Of a stretch of DNA of 45,848 nucleotides, positions 25,498 through 34,863 are shown piece by piece. This stretch comes from Bacilli bacterium (GTDB lineage Bacteria; Bacillota_I; Bacilli_A; RF39; UBA660): positions 1 through 45,848 of the forward strand of contig JAFQID010000002.1 in the NCBI GenBank assembly GCA_017397685.1, given 5' to 3'. Numbering within the stretch: position 1 is the stretch's first letter; each line of letters opens with the position of its first letter. The notes below the pieces were generated by a model. That model saw nothing but the letters and a program-made list of their open reading frames with translations, was not told the origin of the DNA and did no database searches. The translations under genes were made by a program, and so were the position numbers.

Positions 25498-26271
25498 ATG
25501 GCAAAAAATAAAGTAGAAATAACTGGTTTAAACACATCAAACATAAAAGTCTTAAATAATGAAGAAATGATAGAATTATTTAACGAGTACAAACAAGGAG
25601 ATAAATCTGCAAAACAAAAACTAATCGAAGGAAACTTAAAACTAGTATTAAGCATTTTAAAACGATATCAAAATAGATGTGATAATATGGATGACTTATT
25701 TCAAATGGGATGTATAGGACTAATCAAAGCTATAGATAACTTTGACCTAGAATATGAAGTAAGATTTAGTACATACGCAGTCCTTATGATTGAAGGAGAA
25801 ATAAAAAGATACATTAGAGATAATAACCCGATAAGAATATCAAGAGGAATAAAAGAAAATGCATATAACATAATAACATTCAAAGAAAAATATTTTGAAA
25901 AAAATGGAAAATATCCTACACACGAAGAAATATGTGAAGAATTAAATATAAATTCATACGAACTAAATCTAGCACTAATGTCATTAAAAGAACCAATGAG
26001 TATATTTGATCCAATATATAACGATGGAGGAGACACCATATATCTACTTGACCAAATAGAAGATAAAAAATCATCAAATGATTTAAGTGATTTAATCGCA
26101 CTGAGAAGAGCTCTTTCAAAAATAAAGATGAGAGAAAAGAAAATAATAATAAAAAGATATCTAGTAGGAAAATCACAAACAGAAATAGCGCAGGAACTTG
26201 GAATAAGTCAAGCACAAGTATCAAGAATTGAAACGTCCGCTATAAAAACTTTAAAAAGATTAATAAGTTAA
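25498..26271 (+). CDS. sigG: Late forespore sigma factor sigma-G
   Basis: A 257-residue sigma-70 family protein. The sigma-G start NKVEITGLNTSNIKVL matches the family lead (NKVEI-x-G-x-x-T), which separates it from sigma-F. Region 2 (DDLFQMGCIGLIKAIDNFD, VRFSTYAVLMIEGEI) and region 4 (KSQTEIAQELGISQAQVSRIE) are complete. It switches on late forespore genes such as SASPs. AAAGGA precedes the ATG. It should follow sigE closely; here about 11.3 kb of secretion genes lie between them, each side closed by a terminator. Confidence 0.96.
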   Translation: MAKNKVEITGLNTSNIKVLNNEEMIELFNEYKQGDKSAKQKLIEGNLKLVLSILKRYQNRCDNMDDLFQMGCIGLIKAIDNFDLEYEVRFSTYAVLMIEGEIKRYIRDNNPIRISRGIKENAYNIITFKEKYFEKNGKYPTHEEICEELNINSYELNLALMSLKEPMSIFDPIYNDGGDTIYLLDQIEDKKSSNDLSDLIALRRALSKIKMREKKIIIKRYLVGKSQTEIAQELGISQAQVSRIETSAIKTLKRLIS

Positions 26272-26293
26272 TCATAATAAAATATAATTTAAT

Positions 26294-26527
26294 ATGATGA
26301 AATTATCAGAATTACAAAGAAAAAATATAATAAATATAAGAGATGGCAAAATCGTAGGAAAAATAGTAGATGTAGAAGTTGATACTAACTCGGGATTATT
26401 AATTAAACTTATAATAGAAAAAGCACACTTAGTAAGAAATATATTTTCTAGTGAAGAAGATATAACTATAAAATTTACTCAAATAAAAAAATTAGGAGAA
26501 GACGTTATATTGATTGATTTAAATTAA
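26294..26527 (+). CDS. ylmC: YlmC/YmxH-family PRC-barrel protein
   Basis: A 77-residue protein. KLSELQRKNIINIRDGKIVGKIVDVEVD is a PRC-barrel beta unit as in YlmC/YmxH, small proteins coded next to sigG in many spore formers. The phrase 'D-G-K-I-V-G-x-I-x-D-x-x-x-D' is the family signature. There is no strong ribosome site, so it may be translated after sigG in one transcript; the ATG at 26297 is an alternative start. The presence of this neighbour shows that the usual sigE-sigG-ylmC order is conserved apart from the insertion. Confidence 0.85.
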   Translation: MMKLSELQRKNIINIRDGKIVGKIVDVEVDTNSGLLIKLIIEKAHLVRNIFSSEEDITIKFTQIKKLGEDVILIDLN

Positions 26528-26607
26528 TATACAAACTCTCCTTTTTATTATTGACGAATATTTGAAAAATATTTACTATAAGTTTACATAAAAATTATAC
26601 ATTTAAA

Positions 26608-26636
26608 TTGACACTTAAACATATGTGATATAAAAT
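26608..26636 (+). promoter_or_regulatory. Strong sigma-A promoter of the surface protein gene
   Basis: A perfect TTGACA (26608-26613) and TAAAAT (26631-26636) with a 17-bp spacer, about 48 bases before the ATG. Confidence 0.75.
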
Positions 26637-26683
26637 AAAATTGTAATTAATTTTTATACAAAATATAGAAGGAGGAATATTGT

Positions 26684-28951
26684 ATGAAGAAAATTATATT
26701 TAGTATATTCGTATTATTAATATGCAATATACCAAACGTATATGCTGCTGATATTTGGGATGGAACATCTGATTCAACATGGTATAATAATTCAAAAACT
26801 TCATTTGAAATAACAACGGCTGAAGAATTATCAGGATTAGCACAGTTAGTAAACTCTGGCGTTAATTTTGATGGAAAAAATATTATATTAAAGGAGGATA
26901 TTGACTTAAAAAACCATCCATGGTCACCAATTGGGAATTCTAGTTCTAATGTATTTTCTGGTAACTTTGATGGAGAAAATCACACAATAAGCAATTTAAC
27001 AGATGGAAATGGAAAAAGTGGACATATTGATACAGGTTCGTACGGTCTATTTGGTTATATAGCAAATACTAACAATCCATTAGAAATCAAAAATTTGAAC
27101 TTAACCAATGTAAATATCAAACAAACCTCATCTGGAAAAGGAGTAGGAGCACTAATTAGTTATGCCCATGAAAGCGCCGTAGGCTATACTATTAAAAATG
27201 TAAATGTTTCAGGAACAATTGAAGGCATCTATCATGTTGGAGGAGTAATAGGAAAAACATACTCAGGAGGAGAAATACTATTAGAAAATATTACTAATAC
27301 CGCAGACGTAACAAACAAAGGGTATGGTATGACTGGTGGAATAATTGGAATATTTTCTCATACAGGTTCTCTTGCAAAACCAAACGCAACAATAAAAAAT
27401 GTAAAAAATCAAGGCACAATATCAAATAAAACAACTAATACAACTTATACGTATTCAAATGCGATGCAAGTAAGTGGAATAATTGGAAATGTAAATAGTG
27501 CAAAAACAATCAATTTTATAGATTGTGAAAATACTGGTAAAATATCATCGCCAGGTTTAAGACAAATGTCAGGAATAGCAAATATTGAAAATGCGGAAAA
27601 TTTAATATTCGAAAATAATGTAAACAAAGGAAATATAGAGGCTACAAACTTTAATAATTATAACACTGATATGTCAACAAGTACACTAAATCACCTAGGT
27701 GGATTATTCGCAAACTCAAATGTTACGAAAAAAATATTAATAAAAGGAACAAATACTAACTATGGAACAATAGGTACATTAGATGGTGATAAAGTATACT
27801 CTGGAAACTATGCAGGTGGAATATTTGGTTCAATTAACTTTAACCAAAATAATATAACTATCGAACTTGAAAATGATGCAAAATTAGTTAATGAAGGAAC
27901 AGTATATTCAAAACAATATGCCGGAGGAATAGCGGGTATATATAAAGCTTCATCTAACATATCATCAGGTACACTAGAAAATAAAGGAGATATAAACGCT
28001 TTATATAATGGTAATAATGAAATGTCAGGTGCTGGAGGTATATTTGGAACAATAATTAACTTAACAACATCTGCATTAAGTAACGGATTTACCGCAACAG
28101 TTGAAAATAGCGAAATCAGTGCAAGTGGATATGGAGAAAATATTCATACTGGAAATGATAACGCGGTTGCCGCAGGTGGATATATTGGATACAATCAAGC
28201 ATTTAATATAAGCAACTCAAATATATTTATAATTAATTCAACTATAAACACAAATGCAAAAGACAATTCATATAACGAAGCATATTCAGGTGGTATATTT
28301 GGATTAATAAAACTAACTAGCGATAATCCAGAAGTTGGTTCCTTAAATAATTTAATAGTAAACAAAACCACTATAAACGGAAAATATGCTGGTGAAATAC
28401 TAGGCGCAGCATATGACTCATACTATGCATCTGGGAGAAACCTACTAAATGTTACTGGAAAAGGATTGATAAAAGAAAATGAAGTTAATTCTACTAATGA
28501 AGTATATGATAAGCATTTAGGAGTAAAAATAAATAAAGCATATATAACATTAGATATTATAGAAAAATACAAAGTTTACTTTGAAACAAACGGTGGAACT
28601 GAAAAAGAATATGAAACTGTAGATGTATATTCAAAAGTGAATAAACCTCAAAATATAGAAAAAGAAGGATATACATTAGATGGTTGGTATACAGATGAAA
28701 ACTTTGAAAATGAATATAATTTTGATAATAAAATAGAAAACGATATTACTTTATATGCTAAATGGAAAGAAATAGAAAACTCAAATCAAGATGAAACAGA
28801 TAAAGAAAATAGTGAAAATATAGAAAAACCAAACACAGAAGAAATAGAAAACCCACAAACTGGAGATAATATTTCTACAAGCATATTAATATTCGCTATT
28901 TCAATACTAGGATTATTAAGTAGTTCAGTATTATTAAAGAAAAATAATTAA
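26684..28951 (+). CDS. Cell-wall-anchored surface protein with GLUG-type repeats and an InlB B-repeat
   Basis: A 755-residue exported protein: signal peptide with a likely cut after VYA (about residue 21), a long beta-rich region with GLUG-like units (GVGALISYAH, HVGGVIGKT, YAGGIAG, SGGIFGLI), an InlB/Listeria-Bacteroides repeat at about 630-695 (YFETNGGTEKEY, GYTLDGWYTDENF, ITLYAKW) and a C-terminal sorting signal NPQTGD (about 723-728), hydrophobic span and KKNN. It should be anchored to the wall by sortase, whose gene is not in the window. An adhesin role is usual for this architecture. AGAAGGAGG precedes the ATG; it is a single-gene unit. Confidence 0.88.
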   Translation: MKKIIFSIFVLLICNIPNVYAADIWDGTSDSTWYNNSKTSFEITTAEELSGLAQLVNSGVNFDGKNIILKEDIDLKNHPWSPIGNSSSNVFSGNFDGENHTISNLTDGNGKSGHIDTGSYGLFGYIANTNNPLEIKNLNLTNVNIKQTSSGKGVGALISYAHESAVGYTIKNVNVSGTIEGIYHVGGVIGKTYSGGEILLENITNTADVTNKGYGMTGGIIGIFSHTGSLAKPNATIKNVKNQGTISNKTTNTTYTYSNAMQVSGIIGNVNSAKTINFIDCENTGKISSPGLRQMSGIANIENAENLIFENNVNKGNIEATNFNNYNTDMSTSTLNHLGGLFANSNVTKKILIKGTNTNYGTIGTLDGDKVYSGNYAGGIFGSINFNQNNITIELENDAKLVNEGTVYSKQYAGGIAGIYKASSNISSGTLENKGDINALYNGNNEMSGAGGIFGTIINLTTSALSNGFTATVENSEISASGYGENIHTGNDNAVAAGGYIGYNQAFNISNSNIFIINSTINTNAKDNSYNEAYSGGIFGLIKLTSDNPEVGSLNNLIVNKTTINGKYAGEILGAAYDSYYASGRNLLNVTGKGLIKENEVNSTNEVYDKHLGVKINKAYITLDIIEKYKVYFETNGGTEKEYETVDVYSKVNKPQNIEKEGYTLDGWYTDENFENEYNFDNKIENDITLYAKWKEIENSNQDETDKENSENIEKPNTEEIENPQTGDNISTSILIFAISILGLLSSSVLLKKNN

Positions 28952-28983
28952 TAAAACTCCACTAAAAATAGTGGAGTTTTATT
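28950..28983. terminator. Bidirectional terminator between the surface protein gene and spoVD
   Basis: A 15-bp perfect stem (28950-28964 with 28969-28983) and a 4-base A loop; the outer arms supply A and T residues for both directions. Confidence 0.9.
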
Positions 28984-29007
28984 ACGATAAAAAATGAAAT
29001 AAAATAA

Positions 29008-30903
29008 CTAATTTAATAATAATTTAACTATACTCCCTTCTTTCGCTTTAGTATTTTCCATAGGAGAAGAATCAATAACCGTATCACCACTACCGGAATA
29101 CTCAACCATAAATCCATTTTGTCTAAGCAAACTACTAGCTCTCTTCTTTGAAAGCCCAAGTATTTCAGGAATAGTAACATATCTTACATCTCCCCATCTA
29201 TAAACTCTAGGAAGTCCCTCATCACTTTCTTCCAAATCATATATATTAATTATTTCCTCAAAAACATTTCTTGCAATAGGAGCGGATACAACACCACCAT
29301 ACTGGGTAACCCCCTTAGCATGGTCAATAGCGATATAAATAACATATTCTGGATCATCCGCCGGCATAAATCCAATAAAAGAAAGAACATAATTTCCAAC
29401 CATATATCTTCCATCTGAACCTACCTTTTGAGCTGTACCAGTTTTACCACCAACGCGATATCCTTCAATGTAAGCATTTCTTCCGGAACCATTAGCAACA
29501 ACACTTTCAAGAGAATACCTAACTACATTACTAGTTTCGCTAGTTATAATATTCTCTTTTTTTAAAGTAGGGGATACTTCATTATCACCATATTTTAATA
29601 CGATAAAGGGTTCAAACAACTTTCCATCATTAATAACAGCACTTAGGGATGCAACTTGTTGTATAGCGGTTACACTAACTCCTTGACCAAAAGCAGTAGT
29701 AGCAAGTTCAACAGGACCGATTTGACTATCTTTAAATAAAATACCGGTAGCCTCACCATTTAAATCAATACCAGTTTTTGATCCAAACCCAAGAGCCTTA
29801 ATATAGCTAAACAATTTTTCCTTACCAAGTTTTTGACCAAGAACAACAAACCCTGGGTTACAAGAGTTTTCAACTACCTGCAAAAAAGTTTGACTTCCAT
29901 GTCCTTTATGTTTCCAGCAGTGAAGGGTAGCATTAGCAACTTTAATCTTACCACTATCATAATATTTATCCTCAAAGACATTTACAAGCCCTTCATTAAC
30001 CGCAGCAGCTAGTGTTACAATTTTAAAAGTACTACCGGGTTCAAAATTAGACCATATAGCTAAATTTCTATTAATAACTTCCTCCGTATACTTTTGATAA
30101 TTAGCAGGCTCAAAAGAAGGTTTAGAACTCATTGCTAATATTTCACCTGTTTTAGGACTCATAACTATTCCAATTGCTCCTTCTGCCTCATACTTACTCA
30201 TCGCATTATTAAGTTCATTTTCAAGAGCAAGTTGAATATCTAAATCTACAGTTAAATAAATATCTTTTCCATTAGATGGTTCATCATATATCTCTGCAAG
30301 CTCAAGTCTATTTCCTCTACCATCAGAATAATACTTAATACTTCCATCTTTACCAGTTAATATATCATCATACTTTAGCTCAAGCCCACTTAAGCCTTGA
30401 TTATCAATCCCAGTATAACCAATAACATGAGATAATACATCTTTATAAATATAGTTTCTTTTACTTTCTTTAAGTAAATATACTCCATCGAAATCAAAAG
30501 CACTAATAGCCTCAGCCTCTTCAAAACTTAAATTTCTTCCCTCAGGATGTACCCTTTCAATAACGGTTCTTTTACTAACATGTCCAAGCATATCTTCAAA
30601 TGAAACATTTAAAACATTAGAAATCTTTTTAGCTACCAATTCCTTATTAACTATTTGATTTGGAACAAAAAAAAGTCCTACCGTAGTTTGATTATCTACA
30701 ATAACTTTACCATTTCTATCAAGTATTTTACCTCTATCTGCTTCAACAGGTAAATTTCTAACCCATAAATTATTGGCCAAACTATTAAGTTCATCATACT
30801 TAATTACTTGAATATAAAAAACTTTAAATAATATAAGAAAAAAAATAGCAAAAACAATTACTAAAATAAGTTTAATTCTATTATTTTGTTTTAACTGAAA
30901 CAT
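29008..30903 (-). CDS. spoVD: Class B penicillin-binding protein, SpoVD-like, with one PASTA domain
   Basis: A 631-residue transpeptidase with an N-terminal membrane anchor (about 12-32), a PBP dimerisation domain (ADRGKILDRNGKVI near 55-68) and a catalytic domain with SxxK (EPGSTFK), SxN (ENSCNPG) and KTGTAQ. A single C-terminal PASTA domain covers about the last 60 residues. SpoVD of B. subtilis has this size and one PASTA domain; PBP2B usually has two, so SpoVD is favoured. It would cross-link cortex peptidoglycan with a SpoVE-type SEDS protein such as the one at 6.5 kb. AGGTGA lies 6 bases before the ATG. A terminator separates it from gspE upstream. Confidence 0.85.
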   Translation of the reverse strand: MFQLKQNNRIKLILVIVFAIFFLILFKVFYIQVIKYDELNSLANNLWVRNLPVEADRGKILDRNGKVIVDNQTTVGLFFVPNQIVNKELVAKKISNVLNVSFEDMLGHVSKRTVIERVHPEGRNLSFEEAEAISAFDFDGVYLLKESKRNYIYKDVLSHVIGYTGIDNQGLSGLELKYDDILTGKDGSIKYYSDGRGNRLELAEIYDEPSNGKDIYLTVDLDIQLALENELNNAMSKYEAEGAIGIVMSPKTGEILAMSSKPSFEPANYQKYTEEVINRNLAIWSNFEPGSTFKIVTLAAAVNEGLVNVFEDKYYDSGKIKVANATLHCWKHKGHGSQTFLQVVENSCNPGFVVLGQKLGKEKLFSYIKALGFGSKTGIDLNGEATGILFKDSQIGPVELATTAFGQGVSVTAIQQVASLSAVINDGKLFEPFIVLKYGDNEVSPTLKKENIITSETSNVVRYSLESVVANGSGRNAYIEGYRVGGKTGTAQKVGSDGRYMVGNYVLSFIGFMPADDPEYVIYIAIDHAKGVTQYGGVVSAPIARNVFEEIINIYDLEESDEGLPRVYRWGDVRYVTIPEILGLSKKRASSLLRQNGFMVEYSGSGDTVIDSSPMENTKAKEGSIVKLLLN

Positions 30904-30929
30904 ATTTTCACCTAGTGAATTATATTAAT

Positions 30930-30966
30930 AAAAAAAAGAAGTATTACTTTTAAAATTCGTAATACT
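30930..30966 (-). terminator. Terminator of the GspE/PilB-type gene
   Basis: On the minus strand AGTATTAC and GTAATACT (complement of 30959-30966 and 30940-30947) flank an 11-base loop and are followed by a T run (complement of 30930-30937). The first arm lies in the last codons of the gene. Confidence 0.8.
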
Positions 30967-32368
30967 CAAGTTCACTAGGTATATTATCATGAGGTATTTC
31001 ATTTTTATGATTTTCCGGATCACTTGGAATCATAGATAAATAATCCTGCATCATAATAGGGGAGATATCATTTTCATCTGGAACATTAATAATTTGTAAT
31101 TTATCATCATTACTTACTTCATAATTATTATTATCTTCTTTCATTAATTTTTCGGTGGTAACTTCTTCATAATTACTTAAATCATTTTCTAAATCAACAA
31201 CCTTAAGTATTTCAGAAAAAGAAGTATCTCCATTTTTAACTTTTTCAAGTCCATCTTGAAGCAAAGTCTTAACATCAGAAGAGTAAACAAGTTTTCTAAG
31301 TTCACTTTTAGGTTTACCACTAGTAATAGCATCTTTAATATCTTCATTAAGTAATAATACTTCAAGTATGGCAATTCTATCTAAATATCCTTTAAAGCAA
31401 TGAGAACATCCATTAGGATTAGCATCATACATTTGATTAACATCAATACCTAGCATCTTTTTAAATACACTTTTTTCATACTCAGTAGTATCTCTTAACT
31501 CTTTACAATGAGGACATAACTTTCTAGCAAGTCTTTGAGAAATAATACCAGTAAGTGCACTACCAAGTAAATACCTCTCAACATCCATATCAGTAAGTCT
31601 CTCAATAGTATTTAGTGAATTATTAGTGTGTATAGTAGAAAGAACTATATGACCAGTAATAGATGCTCTAACCGCAATTCTAGCAGTTTCATCATCACGA
31701 ATCTCACCAATCATAATTATATTTGGGTCTTGTCTTAAAATACTTCTAAGAACATTGGCAAAAGTAAGTCCAATTTCTGATTGAACTTGCACTTGGTTAA
31801 TCCCAGCAATATCCATTTCAATTGGATCCTCAACAGTAATAATATTAACATCTTCAGTATTCATCTTTTGTAAAATAGAATAAACAGTAGTACTCTTACC
31901 AGTACCAGTCGCACCAGTAACCAAAATAATACCATTAGGGATTTTACACATTTTATCTATAACTTTAAGATTATCTTCACTAAAACCAAGAGTTTCAAGT
32001 CCTTGTAAACTCTTTGAATAATCTAGTATACGAATAACTACCTTCTCACCATTATTAGTAGGTAAGCTTGAAACACGAAGATCAAGTAATCTATTACCAA
32101 TCTTACTTTTAATCGCACCATCCTGTGGAAGTCTAGTTTCCATTATATTCATACCAGCGATCATCTTAATACGTGATATCATATTTCTTTTATATGCACT
32201 AGGAATAGTTCCATAATCAGTAAGAACACCATCAATACGCACTCTTATTCTTACATTATCCTTCGTTGGATCAAAATGAATATCACTAGCATTTCTTTTA
32301 ACCGCATCCATAATGATTTCGTTAGCGATTTCAACTATAGGCATTTTTTCAAAGTCAAACTCTTTCAT
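30950..32368 (-). CDS. GspE/PilB-type secretion ATPase for type IV pilus assembly
   Basis: A 472-residue ATPase. The N2-like domain opens the protein (SDIHFDP), Walker A is GATGTGKST at 152-160, followed by the Asp box (ITVEDPIE), Walker B (IIMIGEIRD) and the His box (STIHTNN). A zinc site is formed by CPHC and CSHC. The large N1 domain of PilB is missing and there is an acidic C-terminal extension of about 80-100 residues (from ~390) that is not part of the family core. It is cytosolic and would power pilin polymerisation. It is divergent from a prepilin gene; no platform protein (PilC), peptidase or retraction ATPase is in the window. Confidence 0.9.
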   Translation of the reverse strand: MKEFDFEKMPIVEIANEIIMDAVKRNASDIHFDPTKDNVRIRVRIDGVLTDYGTIPSAYKRNMISRIKMIAGMNIMETRLPQDGAIKSKIGNRLLDLRVSSLPTNNGEKVVIRILDYSKSLQGLETLGFSEDNLKVIDKMCKIPNGIILVTGATGTGKSTTVYSILQKMNTEDVNIITVEDPIEMDIAGINQVQVQSEIGLTFANVLRSILRQDPNIIMIGEIRDDETARIAVRASITGHIVLSTIHTNNSLNTIERLTDMDVERYLLGSALTGIISQRLARKLCPHCKELRDTTEYEKSVFKKMLGIDVNQMYDANPNGCSHCFKGYLDRIAILEVLLLNEDIKDAITSGKPKSELRKLVYSSDVKTLLQDGLEKVKNGDTSFSEILKVVDLENDLSNYEEVTTEKLMKEDNNNYEVSNDDKLQIINVPDENDISPIMMQDYLSMIPSDPENHKNEIPHDNIPSELEYYEF

Positions 32369-32432
32369 ATATCAACCTCTTTGTATTCTAAAAATATTAT
32401 ACATTAACTTAAAAATAATTACAACACTAAGA

Positions 32433-32461
32433 TTGTTTTTATAAAAAAAATTTGATATACT
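32433..32461 (+). promoter_or_regulatory. Promoter of the prepilin-proS operon
   Basis: TTGTTT (32433-32438) and TATACT (32456-32461), spaced by 17 bp and 26 bases before the prepilin ATG. Confidence 0.55.
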
Positions 32462-32487
32462 TAAAACAAGGTAAAGGATAAATTATT

Positions 32488-32907
32488 ATGAAAAATAAAA
32501 AAGGTTTTACATTAATTGAATTACTCATAACTTTAGCAATAATGGCATTATTAACAGTGGTTATAGTCCCATTAATAACAAATATGAGAGATGATATGAT
32601 AAATAAATCATATGAAAGTAAAAAGAATAATATATATTCAGCCGCTAAAAACTGGGCATATGATAACTTAAATATGATAAACACTAACGGGCAGTGTACA
32701 TATGTAATAATTGACGATTTAATAAAAAAATCCTATATAGCAGGAGACTCAAAAGATAAGACAGTCATTACTGACCCAAGAACTGGAGAGGCTATGAATG
32801 AACTTATGGTATGCGTAACAGCAAGTTATAAAACCGTTACCGATAAAAATGGAAATACCAAAACAGTAATCGTATATAACACGGAGTTAAAAGATGAAAA
32901 CGAGTAA
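32488..32907 (+). CDS. Type IV prepilin-like protein
   Basis: A 139-residue protein with a classical prepilin start: MKNKKG|FTLIELLITLAIM, with cleavage after Gly6, Phe at +1 and Glu at +5. The N-terminal helix is followed by a small domain with two Cys (NGQCTYV, LMVCVTA) that may form a disulfide. It would be processed by a prepilin peptidase and assembled by the divergent GspE/PilB-type ATPase. Its 3' end overlaps proS by 14 bases, an unusual pairing that ties pilin expression to a tRNA synthetase. Confidence 0.9.
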   Translation: MKNKKGFTLIELLITLAIMALLTVVIVPLITNMRDDMINKSYESKKNNIYSAAKNWAYDNLNMINTNGQCTYVIIDDLIKKSYIAGDSKDKTVITDPRTGEAMNELMVCVTASYKTVTDKNGNTKTVIVYNTELKDENE

Positions 32908-34600
32908 AAGTTTTTGGTTAGTAAAAAAAGAAGATGTTTCACAAGAAGAAAACTTCATAAACAAAATATTAATTAAGTCAGGATACATATATAAAAACGC
33001 ATCAGGAATTTATACATATCTTCCATTAGGCGTAAAACTAATTGAAAACATTTGTAAGATAATAAATGAAGAATGTAAGAAAATAGACGCAAGCAAGTTA
33101 TCATTTCCATCACTTGTTCCAACTAATGTTTTTGATTTATGTGATAGAAATGAATTATTGGGAAAATCACTTTACAATGTAATTGATAGAAATAATAAAT
33201 CATATACATTATGTCCAACACATGAAGAACTTTTCGCAGAAATAGTCAAAATGAAAGTTAAAAGTTATAAAGATCTTCACTTTATACTATATCAAATATC
33301 AAACAAATATCGTGATGAAGAAAAAACTAATAAAGGTCTTATAAGAAAAAAAGAGTTTTTAATGTTTGATGCATATAGCTTTGATACTGACGAATCAGGT
33401 TTAGATATAAGCTATGATAATATGTATCATGTATTTAAAAAAATATTTAGAAAACTAGGATTAGACACAGTTGTATGCACTAGCGATCCAGGAACAATGC
33501 ATGCATATCTTAGTGAAGAGTTTCATGTAATCGGTCCATATGGTGAAAATGACATTGCAAAATGTACTAAATGCAGTTTTATTTCAAATATTGATATAGC
33601 AGAGGTAAAACCAGAGCCAAAACATAAAGACAAAAAGATTGAAAAACTAAAAAAAGTATATGTGCCAAACTTAAAAACAATAAAAGATATAAGTGATTTT
33701 TTTGATGTAAAAGAGCATCAAATATTAAAAACATTAATATATAAAATAAATAATAGATATAAAATGATTCTTTTAAGAGGTAATGATGAAATAAATAATG
33801 CTAAACTATATAGAGCCTTCGGAACAGCAAACTTTTCACTAGCTACAGAAGATGAACTAAAAAGAATAGGTAGTACTCCAGGTTATGTTGGACCATTAAA
33901 ATCAACGATGGAAATAATAGCGGATAACGCTGTTAAATACATGAGCAACTTTATAACAGGCTCAAATGAAAAAAATTATTATTATCAAAACGTAAACATA
34001 CCATTTGATTTTAAAGTAAGCAGATATATGGATTTAAAACAATTTGACAAAAATACAAAATGCCCTAAATGTGGTAGTGAAATAGAAATGTTAAAAGGAC
34101 TTGAAATAGGAAATATATTTAAAATTGGAATGGCTTTTACTAAAAAAATAGATGCTTCATACACCAATGAAAAAAACAAAAAAAACTATATACATATGGG
34201 TAGTTATGGAATAGGTATAGATAGATGCATCTATGCACTAGCAGAAAAATATCATGATAATAAAGGCCTTACATTACCGCTTTCAATCGCACCATATAAA
34301 ATATCAATAGTCATAGCAAATGTAAATGATAAAGAAAGTAAAAAATACGCAGAAAATCTTTATAATAAATTTATGAATGATAACATAGATACAATATTAG
34401 ATGATAGAAAAGAAACTCTAGGTGTAAAACTTAATGATATGGAATTGATCGGAGTACCTATAATAATTATTGTTGGTAAATCATTAAATATGAATAAGGT
34501 AGAGATAAAAATAAGAACAACAGATAAAAAAATATTAATAGATAAAAATAGAATATATAATAATATTAAAGAAACTATAAAAAAACTTAATTTATCATAA
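32894..34600 (+). CDS. proS: Prolyl-tRNA synthetase (bacterial type)
   Basis: A 568-residue class II synthetase. Motif 2 (YRDEEKTNKGLIRKKEFLM) and motif 3 (MGSYGIGIDRCIYAL) are clear, with CPTHEE near residue 113. A YbaK-like editing insertion (about 230-390) is present, and CTKC / CPKC pairs could bind zinc. The C-terminal anticodon-binding domain covers ~470-568. It charges tRNA-Pro. The start is inside the prepilin gene; AAAGATG supports ATG 32894 only weakly, so translation is probably coupled. No T-box is seen before this gene. Confidence 0.95.
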   Translation: MKTSKSFWLVKKEDVSQEENFINKILIKSGYIYKNASGIYTYLPLGVKLIENICKIINEECKKIDASKLSFPSLVPTNVFDLCDRNELLGKSLYNVIDRNNKSYTLCPTHEELFAEIVKMKVKSYKDLHFILYQISNKYRDEEKTNKGLIRKKEFLMFDAYSFDTDESGLDISYDNMYHVFKKIFRKLGLDTVVCTSDPGTMHAYLSEEFHVIGPYGENDIAKCTKCSFISNIDIAEVKPEPKHKDKKIEKLKKVYVPNLKTIKDISDFFDVKEHQILKTLIYKINNRYKMILLRGNDEINNAKLYRAFGTANFSLATEDELKRIGSTPGYVGPLKSTMEIIADNAVKYMSNFITGSNEKNYYYQNVNIPFDFKVSRYMDLKQFDKNTKCPKCGSEIEMLKGLEIGNIFKIGMAFTKKIDASYTNEKNKKNYIHMGSYGIGIDRCIYALAEKYHDNKGLTLPLSIAPYKISIVIANVNDKESKKYAENLYNKFMNDNIDTILDDRKETLGVKLNDMELIGVPIIIIVGKSLNMNKVEIKIRTTDKKILIDKNRIYNNIKETIKKLNLS

Positions 34601-34609
34601 CACAATCAC

Positions 34610-34638
34610 TTGAATTTAAACAATTTTAGTGGTATTAT
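34610..34638 (+). promoter_or_regulatory. Promoter of the T-box-pheST transcript
   Basis: TTGAAT (34610-34615) and TATTAT (34633-34638) are spaced by 17 bp, just upstream of the T-box leader. Confidence 0.6.
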
Positions 34639-34644
34639 TTACTT

Positions 34645-34860
34645 AACTTTTTTGAAGAAGTAGTAGTGATATAAAATTTATTTTTAGAGAATTGATAATA
34701 TGGTGAAATATCAATAAATAAATAATCACGAATTCACCTTCAGTTAAAAAGAACGTAATTTGGCGTTAACAAAATAAAGAAGCATAAAATATTATGAAAT
34801 AAGGTGGTACCGCGGAAATTATTCGTCCTTAATTTGTAATATTTTTTATTTTAAGGAGGA
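34645..34860 (+). promoter_or_regulatory. T-box riboswitch (tRNA-Phe specific) controlling pheST
   Basis: The conserved T-box AAGGTGGTACCGCGG is at 34801-34815. A probable UUC specifier followed by A is at 34733-34736 in GAATTCACC, matching phenylalanine. After the T-box, CGTCCTTAA (34834-34842 region) would in most T-boxes begin a terminator, but here the only complementary partner is TTAAGGA, which is the start of the pheS ribosome site. No T run follows a stem. This suggests control of translation rather than termination. Confidence 0.85.
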
Positions 34861-34863
34861 AAC

